From the NCBI RefSeq assembly GCF_023516575.1, contig NZ_JAMGBE010000002.1, forward strand, positions 124,001 through 188,000: a DNA stretch of 64,000 bases. The letters are read 5' to 3'. Both the position numbers and the translations under genes were made by a program. The notes beneath the pieces were generated by a model that was given only the letters and a program-made list of their open reading frames with translations, ran no database searches and was not told the origin of the DNA. Of the stretch, positions 1-7,090 are shown one piece after another (within the stretch, counting starts at the first letter, position 1; the number at the start of each line of letters is the position of its first letter). The stretch comes from Sphingomonas hankyongi (GTDB lineage: Bacteria > Pseudomonadota > Alphaproteobacteria > Sphingomonadales > Sphingomonadaceae).

Positions 1-307
1 GCAGCTGAAGCGTGCCCGTGGACATCCGGTTCATTCCGAAGCTCATCGCGAAGACGATCGCCAGCGGCGACAGCGTCACGATCCACCCCAGTCCGCTCAG
101 GCCGCCGTTGGCGCCTACCAGCACCTGCCCCGCATAAGGAGCGAACAGCAGGGCGATGATGCCCGTCAGCAGCACGCCGGAAGCCATGTAGTTGTAAACC
201 GAAAGCATATAGGACCGAAGGCCCGCGTCGCGGGCGGCGCGCGGAACACCGACCGTAGCGGTCGTGGTGTTCACACCGGTCGTTTGCGGGTCTTGCCAAT
301 TGGCCAT
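1..307 (-). CDS. Bax inhibitor-1 (BI-1/YccA-like) membrane protein, N-terminal part
   Basis: Only the first 102 codons are in the window; the gene runs off the left edge. The start is the ATG at 305-307, opening with MANWQDPQTTG. A hydrophilic N-terminus with a conserved RDAGLRSYML segment is followed by hydrophobic helices (MASGVLLTGIIALLF, then a segment ending in IVFAMSFGMN). This is the usual layout of alphaproteobacterial BI-1/YccA proteins, multi-pass inner-membrane proteins linked to stress survival and to FtsH substrates. It is divergent from the phosphatase gene. Family call by motif; the substrate or exact role is unknown. Confidence 0.8.
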   Translation of the reverse strand, partial: MANWQDPQTTGVNTTTATVGVPRAARDAGLRSYMLSVYNYMASGVLLTGIIALLFAPYAGQVLVGANGGLSGLGWIVTLSPLAIVFAMSFGMNRMSTGTLQL

Positions 308-392
308 CGTTTCTCCTCTCGCGCGGGCGAAGGGCCCGTCGCTAAGGCTGATATATCGTGGATGCGCAGGGGCGATTCAAGCGAATCCGGAC

Positions 393-1526
393 ATGACCGC
401 CCCGCCATTGCCTCTCTCCTCCCAAGGTGACACACTCTCGGATGAGTTCTCGTGGAGGGGCAACCTGTTCCATCGGGTCATCAAAACGGCGTTGCTGTTG
501 CTCGCTCTGCTCGTCCTCGCGCCCGCCCAGGGCGCGGTGCCGCAAGGGGCGGATCGGATCGTTGCCGTGGGGGACCTTCACGGCGATTACGACGCGTGGA
601 TCGCCATTGCGCGCGCGGCCGGCCTGATCGACGCCCAGAACCGCTGGACCGGCGGCAAGACGACGCTGGTGCAGCTAGGAGACATTGCCGACCGCGGCCC
701 GGACTCCCTCAAGATCATCCACAATTTGCAGCAGCTCCAGCGCGATGCACCGAAGAAAGGCGGGCGAGTCGTCGTCGTTCTCGGCAACCACGAAGCCATG
801 AACCTGCTCGGCGACCTGCGCTACGTGACGCCGCAGGAATTCGCAGCCTTTGCGGACAATAAGTCCGTTGCCCGCCGCGAACGCATCTACATGGCCAACC
901 GCCAGAAGCTTGAAGACGCTGCTCACCAAGTCGACCCCAATCTAAAGCCTTCACAAGTCCGCGATCAGTGGCTGGCGCAGACGCCACTCGGCTGGGTCGA
1001 GCATCGCGCCGCGTGGAGTCCCTCCGGCGACATCGGTCGCTGGGCGGCTGCGAACCCTGCCGCGATCAAGATCGGGAGCACCGTCTTCGTGCACGGTGGC
1101 TTGAGCGCGGAATATGCGGCGATCGGCATCGACGAGATCAATCGCCGCGTGGCTGCCGCAATGTCTTCGGCGGACCTGAGTCCGACATCGGTTCTCAACG
1201 ATCCGCTTGGCCCGCTCTGGTACCGCGGCCTCGTGACGCGCGATCCGAAGGTCGATCCCGACGGCGCCGCCGCCGCTGCGGTGAAGCCCCGCCCGCCTTT
1301 GGACCAGGAAATTGCGTCGGTCCTCACGGCGACCGGCGCCAAGCGCATCGTCGTCGGCCACACGCCGTCGCTCCAGGGCATCATCGTCAGCAACGACGGT
1401 CGGCTGGTCCGGATCGATACCGGCATTTCGCGCTACTATGGGGGGCCGCTCAGCTATCTCGAGATCGTCGGCGACCGCCTCGTCCCCCACACCGTTCCCC
1501 GACCGCCACAGGGAGCCGCAAGATGA
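393..1526 (+). CDS. Shelph-type (Shewanella-like) PPP-family protein phosphatase, exported
   Basis: Calcineurin-like metallophosphatase of 377 aa. All three metal motifs are present: GDLHGD (about residue 60), GDIADRGPDS (about 96) and LGNHEAMNLLGDLRYV (about 131). A later GHTP motif supplies the distal histidine. The extended GNHE-MN-GD-RYV form is typical of Shewanella-like phosphatases, known for phosphotyrosine or broad phosphoprotein activity. A hydrophobic stretch ending APAQGA suggests export. The reading frame stays open to 264, but that part overlaps the divergent BI-1 gene, so I place the start at ATG 393, without a strong ribosome site. The stop overlaps the next start (ATGA), so the two genes are translationally coupled. 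Confidence 0.82.
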   Translation: MTAPPLPLSSQGDTLSDEFSWRGNLFHRVIKTALLLLALLVLAPAQGAVPQGADRIVAVGDLHGDYDAWIAIARAAGLIDAQNRWTGGKTTLVQLGDIADRGPDSLKIIHNLQQLQRDAPKKGGRVVVVLGNHEAMNLLGDLRYVTPQEFAAFADNKSVARRERIYMANRQKLEDAAHQVDPNLKPSQVRDQWLAQTPLGWVEHRAAWSPSGDIGRWAAANPAAIKIGSTVFVHGGLSAEYAAIGIDEINRRVAAAMSSADLSPTSVLNDPLGPLWYRGLVTRDPKVDPDGAAAAAVKPRPPLDQEIASVLTATGAKRIVVGHTPSLQGIIVSNDGRLVRIDTGISRYYGGPLSYLEIVGDRLVPHTVPRPPQGAAR

Positions 1527-2539
1527 AAGCAGCTTTGTGGGCGGCGCTGGCCGCTTTCATGAGCGTCCCGGCTCTTGCCGGACCGGCGACGCCTTTGTTT
1601 TCGGCCGACACGCCGATCAGGATCACGATCAAGGGACCGATCACCGCGCTCACGTCGAACCGATCGAACGCTCAGCGAGCCGGAACGCTGACCGTCACCG
1701 GCACGCAGGAGAGCTATCCGATCATGCTCTCGGTGCGCGGGATCACCCGGCGGCAGGGCGACGTCTGCCAGTTTCCGCCGCTCCGCGTCGACTTCCCCCA
1801 GCATCCCGCAGCGGGCTCGCTCTTCGCCGGCCAGCGCCGCCTCAAGCTGGTGACCCATTGCCGGCGCAACGAGGACTTCCAGCAGAAGGTGCTCCTCGAA
1901 TATGCAGCCTACCGCCTCTATAATCTCATGACGCCGCTGAGCTTCAGGGCTCGTCTCGCCAACATCGACTATGTCGACGAAGACGGACGGCCTTACATTT
2001 CGCGGATCGGCTTCTTCGTCGAGGACGGCGACGACATGGCGAAACGGAACGACCTCCACGAGCCCAAGCTGGGAGATCGCGTCTCGGTCAGCCAGCTGGA
2101 GCCGCGCGGCGCGGCCCGCTTCGCGCTCTTCAACTACATGATCGGCAATCTGGACTGGTCGATGCGGGCCGGGCCGGCAGGCGAAAGCTGCTGCCACAAC
2201 GGTCGGCTGCTTTCCGCGAACAAGGCCGGCAGCGGCGTCCTCGTTCCGGTGCCCTACGATTTCGACTTCTCCGGCCTGGTCGACGCGCCCTACGCCACCC
2301 CGCCCGACGCGATTCCGGTCGGCAGCGTCAGGCAGCGCGTCTATCGCGGCTATTGCGCCCACTTCAACGAGGCGCGCGCGGTAGGCGCCGACCTGTCCGC
2401 GCGACGCTCGGAATTGCTCGGCCTGCTGTCCACCATTCCCGGCATGACCGAGAGGACCCGCGCCAATGCCGCCGATTATCTTGGCGGGTTCTTCCGCGAC
2501 CTCGACAGCGGCAAAGCGCTCAAGAACTGCGTCAACTGA
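1523..2539 (+). CDS. exported protein of unknown function with kinase-like (CotH-like?) motifs
   Basis: This 338-aa protein begins with a clear signal peptide (MKAALWAALAAFMSVPALAG), so ATG 1523 is preferred; the longer open frame upstream is a shadow of the phosphatase gene. The middle has a conserved EYAAYRLYN segment, then IGNLDWS and, about 45 residues later, PYDFDFSG. An N-x-D followed by a D-F-D reminds me of the catalytic and metal-binding motifs of atypical secreted kinases such as CotH, but this is inference from two short motifs. It overlaps the upstream phosphatase by 4 nt and ends against the convergent DUF4956 gene with no gap. Confidence 0.6.
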   Translation: MKAALWAALAAFMSVPALAGPATPLFSADTPIRITIKGPITALTSNRSNAQRAGTLTVTGTQESYPIMLSVRGITRRQGDVCQFPPLRVDFPQHPAAGSLFAGQRRLKLVTHCRRNEDFQQKVLLEYAAYRLYNLMTPLSFRARLANIDYVDEDGRPYISRIGFFVEDGDDMAKRNDLHEPKLGDRVSVSQLEPRGAARFALFNYMIGNLDWSMRAGPAGESCCHNGRLLSANKAGSGVLVPVPYDFDFSGLVDAPYATPPDAIPVGSVRQRVYRGYCAHFNEARAVGADLSARRSELLGLLSTIPGMTERTRANAADYLGGFFRDLDSGKALKNCVN

Positions 2540-3262
2540 TCATTCGCTCGGCGCGGGCGGCGGCGGTGCCGCTGCCGCCGCCGGCGGGGCTGCCGCCGCC
2601 GCTGCAGCTTTCTTCTCCGCCGATGACGGCGCGGATTCGTCGATGCCGTCATAGTCCGCGAGATAGCGTTTCATGCCTTTGCGCTCGCCGTATTCCGTGA
2701 GCCACAGGGCGGCGAACGTATAGTTGAGCGCGATGCTGATCACCGCCGCGAGCTCGACGGCGCCGATGCCCGCGGAAAGCCCGATCGCCACCGCGCAGAG
2801 GATGAACAGCGCGTCGCCCGAGCTCTTGAGCGAGTTGCGGAAACGCACCGCCCCCGCGATCCCTGCCAGCGCAAACGCCAGGGCCAGCGAGTTCTGCACG
2901 ATGATCACGATACCCGTGACGACCATCGGCAGGACGATGATCGTGTTCACGAGCGACTGGTCATATTCCTCGCCGCTGCGCACGGCCATGTAGACCCAGC
3001 TGACGGGCAGCGCGGCGAGCAATGCGCCGAAGATCGCGACGACCAGCCAGAACAGGCTGTCGCCGAGGTTCCCGACGCTTGCCGCGCGAACGGAGTCGGG
3101 TCCTTCGAGCAGGTTTTGCGCGGGCTGGTTGATTAGGGATTCGACGCCCCCGATCGGAAGGTAGCCCTTGAGATCGGGCCAGAGCTTCACGGCGACAAAC
3201 ACCAACAATCCGATGACCAGATAATAGATGGTCAGTTGGCCGAGCAGTTTCGAAGCGCGCAT
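2540..3262 (-). CDS. DUF4956-type membrane protein
   Basis: 240 aa with four hydrophobic helices: LTIYYLVIGLLVFVAV near the N-terminus, LFWLVVAIFGALLAAL, and two more around LPMVVTGIVIIVQ and ALFILCAVAIGLSAG. The segment AGAVRFRNSLKSSGDALF between helices is typical of DUF4956 proteins, often found beside polyphosphate or CYTH-type genes. The C-terminus is a low-complexity Ala/Pro tail that could be a flexible cytoplasmic extension. It lies 9 nt downstream of the PPK2 gene on the same strand, so the two are probably one operon. Its molecular function is unknown. Confidence 0.72.
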   Translation of the reverse strand: MRASKLLGQLTIYYLVIGLLVFVAVKLWPDLKGYLPIGGVESLINQPAQNLLEGPDSVRAASVGNLGDSLFWLVVAIFGALLAALPVSWVYMAVRSGEEYDQSLVNTIIVLPMVVTGIVIIVQNSLALAFALAGIAGAVRFRNSLKSSGDALFILCAVAIGLSAGIGAVELAAVISIALNYTFAALWLTEYGERKGMKRYLADYDGIDESAPSSAEKKAAAAAAAPPAAAAAPPPPAPSE

Positions 3263-3271
3263 ACGTCCCCC

Positions 3272-4081
3272 CTAGTGTTTGCCGTGTTTCCCCTTGTGCA
3301 CCTTGTAGGCTGGAATGGGCTGGAGCACGCCGTAGCGCTCCTTGTGCGGTTCGTGACCGAGCGGCGGCCACGGTATTTCCGCGAGCGGCAGCTCGGTGTC
3401 CGGCACGCGGTCGAGCAGGTCGCGAAGCAGGGTCAGCCGACCGAGTGGCTGGTCGTTGAAATCGACCAAGGTCCACGGCGCATAGTCGGTGTGCGTCGCC
3501 GACAGCATCATCTCCCGCGCGTCGGTATATTCGGTGTATTTCCCGCGGGCCTTGAGGTCGATCGGCGACAGCTTCCAGCGCTTCATCGGGTTGTGGAGCC
3601 GGTTCTCGAACCTCTCCTCCTGGACCTCCTGGTCGCAGCACAGCCAATATTTGAAGAAGAGGATTCCATCCTCGACCAGGTGACGCTCGAAATCCGGAAC
3701 GACGTTCAGGAAGTCCTGCGCCTGTTCCGGCGTACAGAATCCCATCACCCGCTCGACTCCAGCGCGGTTGTACCAGCTGCGGTCGAACAGCACGATCTCG
3801 CCCTCGGCCGGCAGGTGCTGAACATAGCGCTGGAAATACCATTGCGTGCGCTCGCGCTCATTCGGGCTCGGAAGCGCTACGACGCGGCATTGGCGCGGAT
3901 TGAGCAGCCGGGCGAACATGTCGATCGATCCGCCCTTCCCGGCGGTGTCGCGCCCCTCGAATACGACCACCACCCGCTGCTTGGTTTCGGCCACCCAGCG
4001 CGCCATCGCGCTGAGCTCCTTCGCCATCGGCTCCAGAAGCTCGTCATATTCGTCGTCGCTGAGCTCGGTATGTCCGCTCAT
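3272..4081 (-). CDS. ppk2: polyphosphate kinase 2 family protein (PPK2)
   Basis: 269 aa. PPK2 enzymes transfer phosphate between polyphosphate and nucleoside di- or monophosphates in the cytoplasm. The Walker A-like loop GRDTAGKGG (about residues 44-52) and the Walker B/lid motif DRSWYNRAGVERVMGF are intact, followed by the family segments EDGILFFKYWL and NPMKRWKLSPID. Length fits single-domain PPK2. The open frame extends 17 codons further, but ATG 4081 (MSGHTELSDDEYDELL) starts where the family homology normally starts. It is the promoter-proximal gene of a likely operon with the DUF4956 membrane protein. Class (ADP- or AMP-phosphorylating) cannot be read with certainty. Confidence 0.9.
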   Translation of the reverse strand: MSGHTELSDDEYDELLEPMAKELSAMARWVAETKQRVVVVFEGRDTAGKGGSIDMFARLLNPRQCRVVALPSPNERERTQWYFQRYVQHLPAEGEIVLFDRSWYNRAGVERVMGFCTPEQAQDFLNVVPDFERHLVEDGILFFKYWLCCDQEVQEERFENRLHNPMKRWKLSPIDLKARGKYTEYTDAREMMLSATHTDYAPWTLVDFNDQPLGRLTLLRDLLDRVPDTELPLAEIPWPPLGHEPHKERYGVLQPIPAYKVHKGKHGKH

Positions 4082-4140
4082 GCCGTCGCCCCCAATTGAT
4101 GGGAATGTGACATTACCGGCAAAGCTCGGCAACCGGGACG

Positions 4141-4656
4141 ATGGAACTGCCCGATCCCGCCGGAGTCATCGCGTCGATGAAAGGTCCCCGCCCGCCCTTC
4201 CGTGACCGCGCACTTCGCTTGCTGCTGACCGCCGCGCATCGGCTGCTAAAGGTCAATTGGTTCGTCCGCCGGCCGCGCACGTTCGGAGCGCATGCGCTTG
4301 CTCTCACCCCGGGGCGGAAGGTTGTGCTCGTGAAGCTGCGCTATGCGCCCGGATGGCGGCTTCCCGGCGGCGGCCGAGGTAAAGACGAGGATCCGCGCGA
4401 CGCCGTGCTCCGCGAGCTGCGGGAGGAGATCGGCCTGACGAGCCATGGGCGGGTCCGGCTGGCCGCCGAGCTCGATGAAGCGACCGACTATAAGCATGAC
4501 CTCGCCTCCCTGCTGATCGTCGAGGACGTTCGCTACGCGCCTCTTAAATGGTCCTGGGAGGTGGAGCGGATTTGCGAAGCCGAGCTCGACCGTTTGCCTT
4601 CGGGACTGTCACGTCGCGCCGAGCGCTGGATCGACGCCGTCCGGGATAGGCTCTGA
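4141..4656 (+). CDS. Nudix hydrolase
   Basis: 171 aa with a complete Nudix box at about residues 77-99: G-x5-E-x7-RELREEIGL, carrying the metal-binding glutamates. Nudix enzymes hydrolyse nucleoside diphosphates linked to other moieties; the substrate cannot be told here. The N-terminus (residues 1-45) is a basic, partly hydrophobic helix-like extension before the fold starts at GAHALAL. It lies 2 nt before thpR, so the two are probably co-transcribed, and it is divergent from ppk2. Confidence 0.85.
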   Translation: MELPDPAGVIASMKGPRPPFRDRALRLLLTAAHRLLKVNWFVRRPRTFGAHALALTPGRKVVLVKLRYAPGWRLPGGGRGKDEDPRDAVLRELREEIGLTSHGRVRLAAELDEATDYKHDLASLLIVEDVRYAPLKWSWEVERICEAELDRLPSGLSRRAERWIDAVRDRL

Positions 4657-4658
4657 TC

Positions 4659-5192
4659 ATGCATCGCCTGTTCGTCGCCATCCGCCCGCCCGAGCATATC
4701 CGCGACCTGCTGATCGACGCGATGGACGATAGTCCCGACTTCCGCTGGCAGGAGGATGAGCAGCTCCACCTCACCTTGCGTTTCGTGGGCGAAGTCGATC
4801 GGCCGGTCGCGAACGACCTGGCCGACGCCCTGTCGCGCATTCGCGCCGAGCCTTTTGAGCTGCGCATTCGCGGGGTTGGCCGTTTCGAGCAGCGCAACTC
4901 CGGCGCCTTGTGGGCCAGCGTCGAGCCAAAGGATCCGGTCGCTGCCCTGGCCGCAAAGGTCGAGCGGGTCTGTCAGCAAGTCGGCCTCGAGCCCGAGCGG
5001 CGCGCCTTCCATCCGCACATCACGCTTGCACGTTGGAAAGGTCGCCGGACGCTCGAGGTCCACGACTTCATCGAACGGCATGCAGGACTCGTCTCGGAAC
5101 CCTTTCCGGTGGACAATTTCACTTTGTTCGAAAGCCAGCTGTCGCGTCACGGCGCGCGCTACGAAGAGGTTGCCGAATATCCGCCCGGGTGA
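4659..5192 (+). CDS. thpR: RNA 2',3'-cyclic phosphodiesterase ThpR
   Basis: 177 aa, the usual length of the ThpR/LigT branch of the 2H phosphoesterases, which open RNA 2',3'-cyclic phosphates. Both catalytic HxTx motifs are visible: LHLTLRFVGEV (about residue 32) and HPHITLARWK (about residue 115). The opening MHRLFVAIRPPEHI is typical. ATG 4659 follows the stop of the Nudix gene by 2 nt, indicating translational coupling. Confidence 0.92.
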   Translation: MHRLFVAIRPPEHIRDLLIDAMDDSPDFRWQEDEQLHLTLRFVGEVDRPVANDLADALSRIRAEPFELRIRGVGRFEQRNSGALWASVEPKDPVAALAAKVERVCQQVGLEPERRAFHPHITLARWKGRRTLEVHDFIERHAGLVSEPFPVDNFTLFESQLSRHGARYEEVAEYPPG

Positions 5193-5274
5193 AGGCGAAG
5201 GCGCGCGACGACGAGCGGCTAATCTAGGTCAAAATGTGAAACGGCCGAGCCTGGAATCCGTTTGTGAGCGCAAG

Positions 5275-5439
5275 ATGGCTGACGACCGAGATTATTTCCT
5301 CAGTCGCGCTGCGGAAGAAGAAGCCAAAGCCGCCGAAAGCGACAACGAAGCCGCCCAGGAAGCGCATTCAAGGCTTGCCGAATATTACCGCCGGACCGCC
5401 GCACACCGCGGCCCGAGACCGCTCCCAAAATCGGCCTGA
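5275..5439 (+). CDS. small conserved hypothetical protein (54 aa)
   Basis: 54 aa, very charged and predicted helical: an N-terminal DRDYFLSRAAEEEAKAA segment, then AHSRLAEYYRRTA. It resembles the 60-aa protein at 24720-24902 (DRVYYVRRAAEERAAAL ... AHLEMAEGYDRRL), so both seem members of one small sphingomonad family. The frame is open far upstream as a shadow of thpR, but ATG 5275 gives the family-like start. No function can be assigned. Confidence 0.6.
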   Translation: MADDRDYFLSRAAEEEAKAAESDNEAAQEAHSRLAEYYRRTAAHRGPRPLPKSA

Positions 5440-5457
5440 CCCGGGAGCATCCGATCT

Positions 5458-6411
5458 TCAATCAGGCTGCTTCGCGCGTGCGTCGCCGTCCGTCCGAATG
5501 AACTTCGTCATGCGCTTGGCGAGATCGCCTCGATGCGCTCCGGCGACATACATGTCGGAGTAACTGTAGAGGGCGCGCAGATAGGCGAGGTCCCATTCGG
5601 TCAGGCTGGCGGGCGCCGGCCTCCCGGTCCGCGCGTCATCGAGCAAGGTGAGGATCGTCGGCGCAGGTTGCGTTGCTCCAGCCTGCAGCTTGGTGCGGGC
5701 GAACAGCTGCATCGCCGCGAAGTCGGCGAGCTGAGTGAGGTTAGAGCCTCCGGCTGCCCGTCCGTCGACGACCAGGACCGAGATGTCGAAGCCGATCCGC
5801 AGCGGATTCAGGATGCGCGAAATCGGTGCCCCGACATTGTCGATTGCCGATCCAGGGGACATTTCGACTTTTGCCGCCTCGTTCGGATTTGAAAGTCTGG
5901 CAATCCTGTTTCGAGCCAGCCCTCGACCGTCGGAGCCGCGATAAGCCAGCACCTGCCAGGACGTCGCCGCTTCGGTGCTGTGAACGAGCTGCCTTATCTC
6001 GCCGTCGGTCAGCTCGCTTCCCCACAGGATTGAATCCGATTTCCTCCAGTCCGCCAGGAGCTTGGCCTTGTCGGGCGCTACGTAAAGGAGTGCGTTCGCA
6101 GAGCATTGCTCATCGGCAACCTTCATGCCCGCTGCCGCAGCTACTCGCCGCATGCGCTGCTCCACGAACTCGTTCGATCGCTCGCCGAGACCTGCCACGT
6201 ACGGACACACTGGGTCGTAGAATCGAGCAAGCTGCTTGTCGGCGGACGGGATTGCCACAGAACCAACGAAACCGCGCATTGCCTGCGCCGGGTTCCGTTG
6301 TCCGGTAACCAGGATGTCGCCCGACTGCGCCGTTTCCGGCTCCGAAGGAGGCGCCGCGGCGATCAACACCAATGCAGCGAGCGAAACGAGAGCCTTGGTT
6401 AAAGAATGCAT
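5458..6411 (-). CDS. exported protein of unknown function
   Basis: 317 aa. ATG 6411 has an AGGGG ribosome site 6 nt upstream and opens a signal peptide (MHSLTKALVSLAALVLIAAAP). The mature part starts with a SGDILVTGQR motif, often seen after signal peptides in sphingomonad outer-membrane or periplasmic proteins, followed by a PVCPYVAGL segment and the cysteine in ADEQCSANAL, which may form a disulfide. No enzymatic motif is recognised. It is convergent with the small gene at 5275. Confidence 0.72.
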   Translation of the reverse strand: MHSLTKALVSLAALVLIAAAPPSEPETAQSGDILVTGQRNPAQAMRGFVGSVAIPSADKQLARFYDPVCPYVAGLGERSNEFVEQRMRRVAAAAGMKVADEQCSANALLYVAPDKAKLLADWRKSDSILWGSELTDGEIRQLVHSTEAATSWQVLAYRGSDGRGLARNRIARLSNPNEAAKVEMSPGSAIDNVGAPISRILNPLRIGFDISVLVVDGRAAGGSNLTQLADFAAMQLFARTKLQAGATQPAPTILTLLDDARTGRPAPASLTEWDLAYLRALYSYSDMYVAGAHRGDLAKRMTKFIRTDGDARAKQPD

Positions 6412-6629
6412 ACAGAACCCCTGACGCAATGAATTTACCTAGGGATCGAAGAGCCGTCACCGTCGTCACCAACCGACGGGTGATCTGAGACGCTATTGCG
6501 TCCATCTGTTCGACCAATGCGTCATTGGATCGACGAACGCTCACTACGCGCTCCATTCGCGAGGCGAGAATTCTGTGATTAGAAGGATTTTGGTTATGCC
6601 CTTGAGGAAGGGTAGCGGAAGGGGGAAAC

Positions 6630-7025
6630 ATGCCGGTCGAACTCAGGATACTTGCGTGGGGCGCTTTGTTGCTTGTCGTCCACATCTTCACGGCGACGCG
6701 CTTCAAGACCGCGCAATATGGCCGCAAATGGAATGCCGGAGCGCGCGACGAGGCCCTCGCTCCGCCTTCTCCCATTACGGGCCGGACGATGCGCGCGCAG
6801 GCGAACTTCCAGGAGACCTTCCCGATCGCCATCGTCGCCCTGCTCGGCGTCGTGCTCGCAGACCGGACGAACGACATGACGGCGCTAGGCGGTTGGATCT
6901 GGCTCGGGGCGCGCGTCGTTTACTTGCCGCTTTACGCGGCCGGCATTCCGGTCATCCGAACCGTCGTTTTCGGCATCAGCATGGTGGGCCTTGGACTGGT
7001 GCTGGCGCCACTGTTCGCCGCATAG
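6630..7025 (+). CDS. MAPEG family membrane protein
   Basis: 131 aa with four hydrophobic helices, the size and layout of MAPEG proteins (membrane-associated eicosanoid/glutathione metabolism). Family segments include RANFQETFPIAIVALL in helix 2 and the GARVVYLPLYAAGIP segment in helix 3. Bacterial members may act as glutathione transferases or peroxidases, but the activity is not proven by sequence. A GC-rich hairpin at 7030-7055 lies right behind the stop. Confidence 0.85.
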   Translation: MPVELRILAWGALLLVVHIFTATRFKTAQYGRKWNAGARDEALAPPSPITGRTMRAQANFQETFPIAIVALLGVVLADRTNDMTALGGWIWLGARVVYLPLYAAGIPVIRTVVFGISMVGLGLVLAPLFAA

Positions 7026-7029
7026 GAAA

Positions 7030-7055
7030 GGGGAGCCGTACGGGCACGGCTCCCC
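7030..7055. terminator. bidirectional hairpin terminator between convergent genes
   Basis: A perfect 10-bp stem (GGGGAGCCGT / ACGGCTCCCC) with a 6-nt loop lies between the MAPEG gene and the M13 peptidase gene. On the minus strand it is followed by a short pyrimidine run (CTTTCC); on the plus strand there is no T tract. It probably ends both transcripts. Confidence 0.65.
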
Positions 7056-7090
7056 CCGTCTGGGCCGAAGCCCAGGGCAATTCGATGGCG

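Noticed and set aside
264-392. Upstream extension of the Shelph phosphatase
   Set aside because: Would overlap the divergent BI-1 start region; the extension has no family similarity.
968-1522. Upstream extension of the kinase-like protein
   Set aside because: It is a frame shadow of the phosphatase; a signal peptide begins at 1523.
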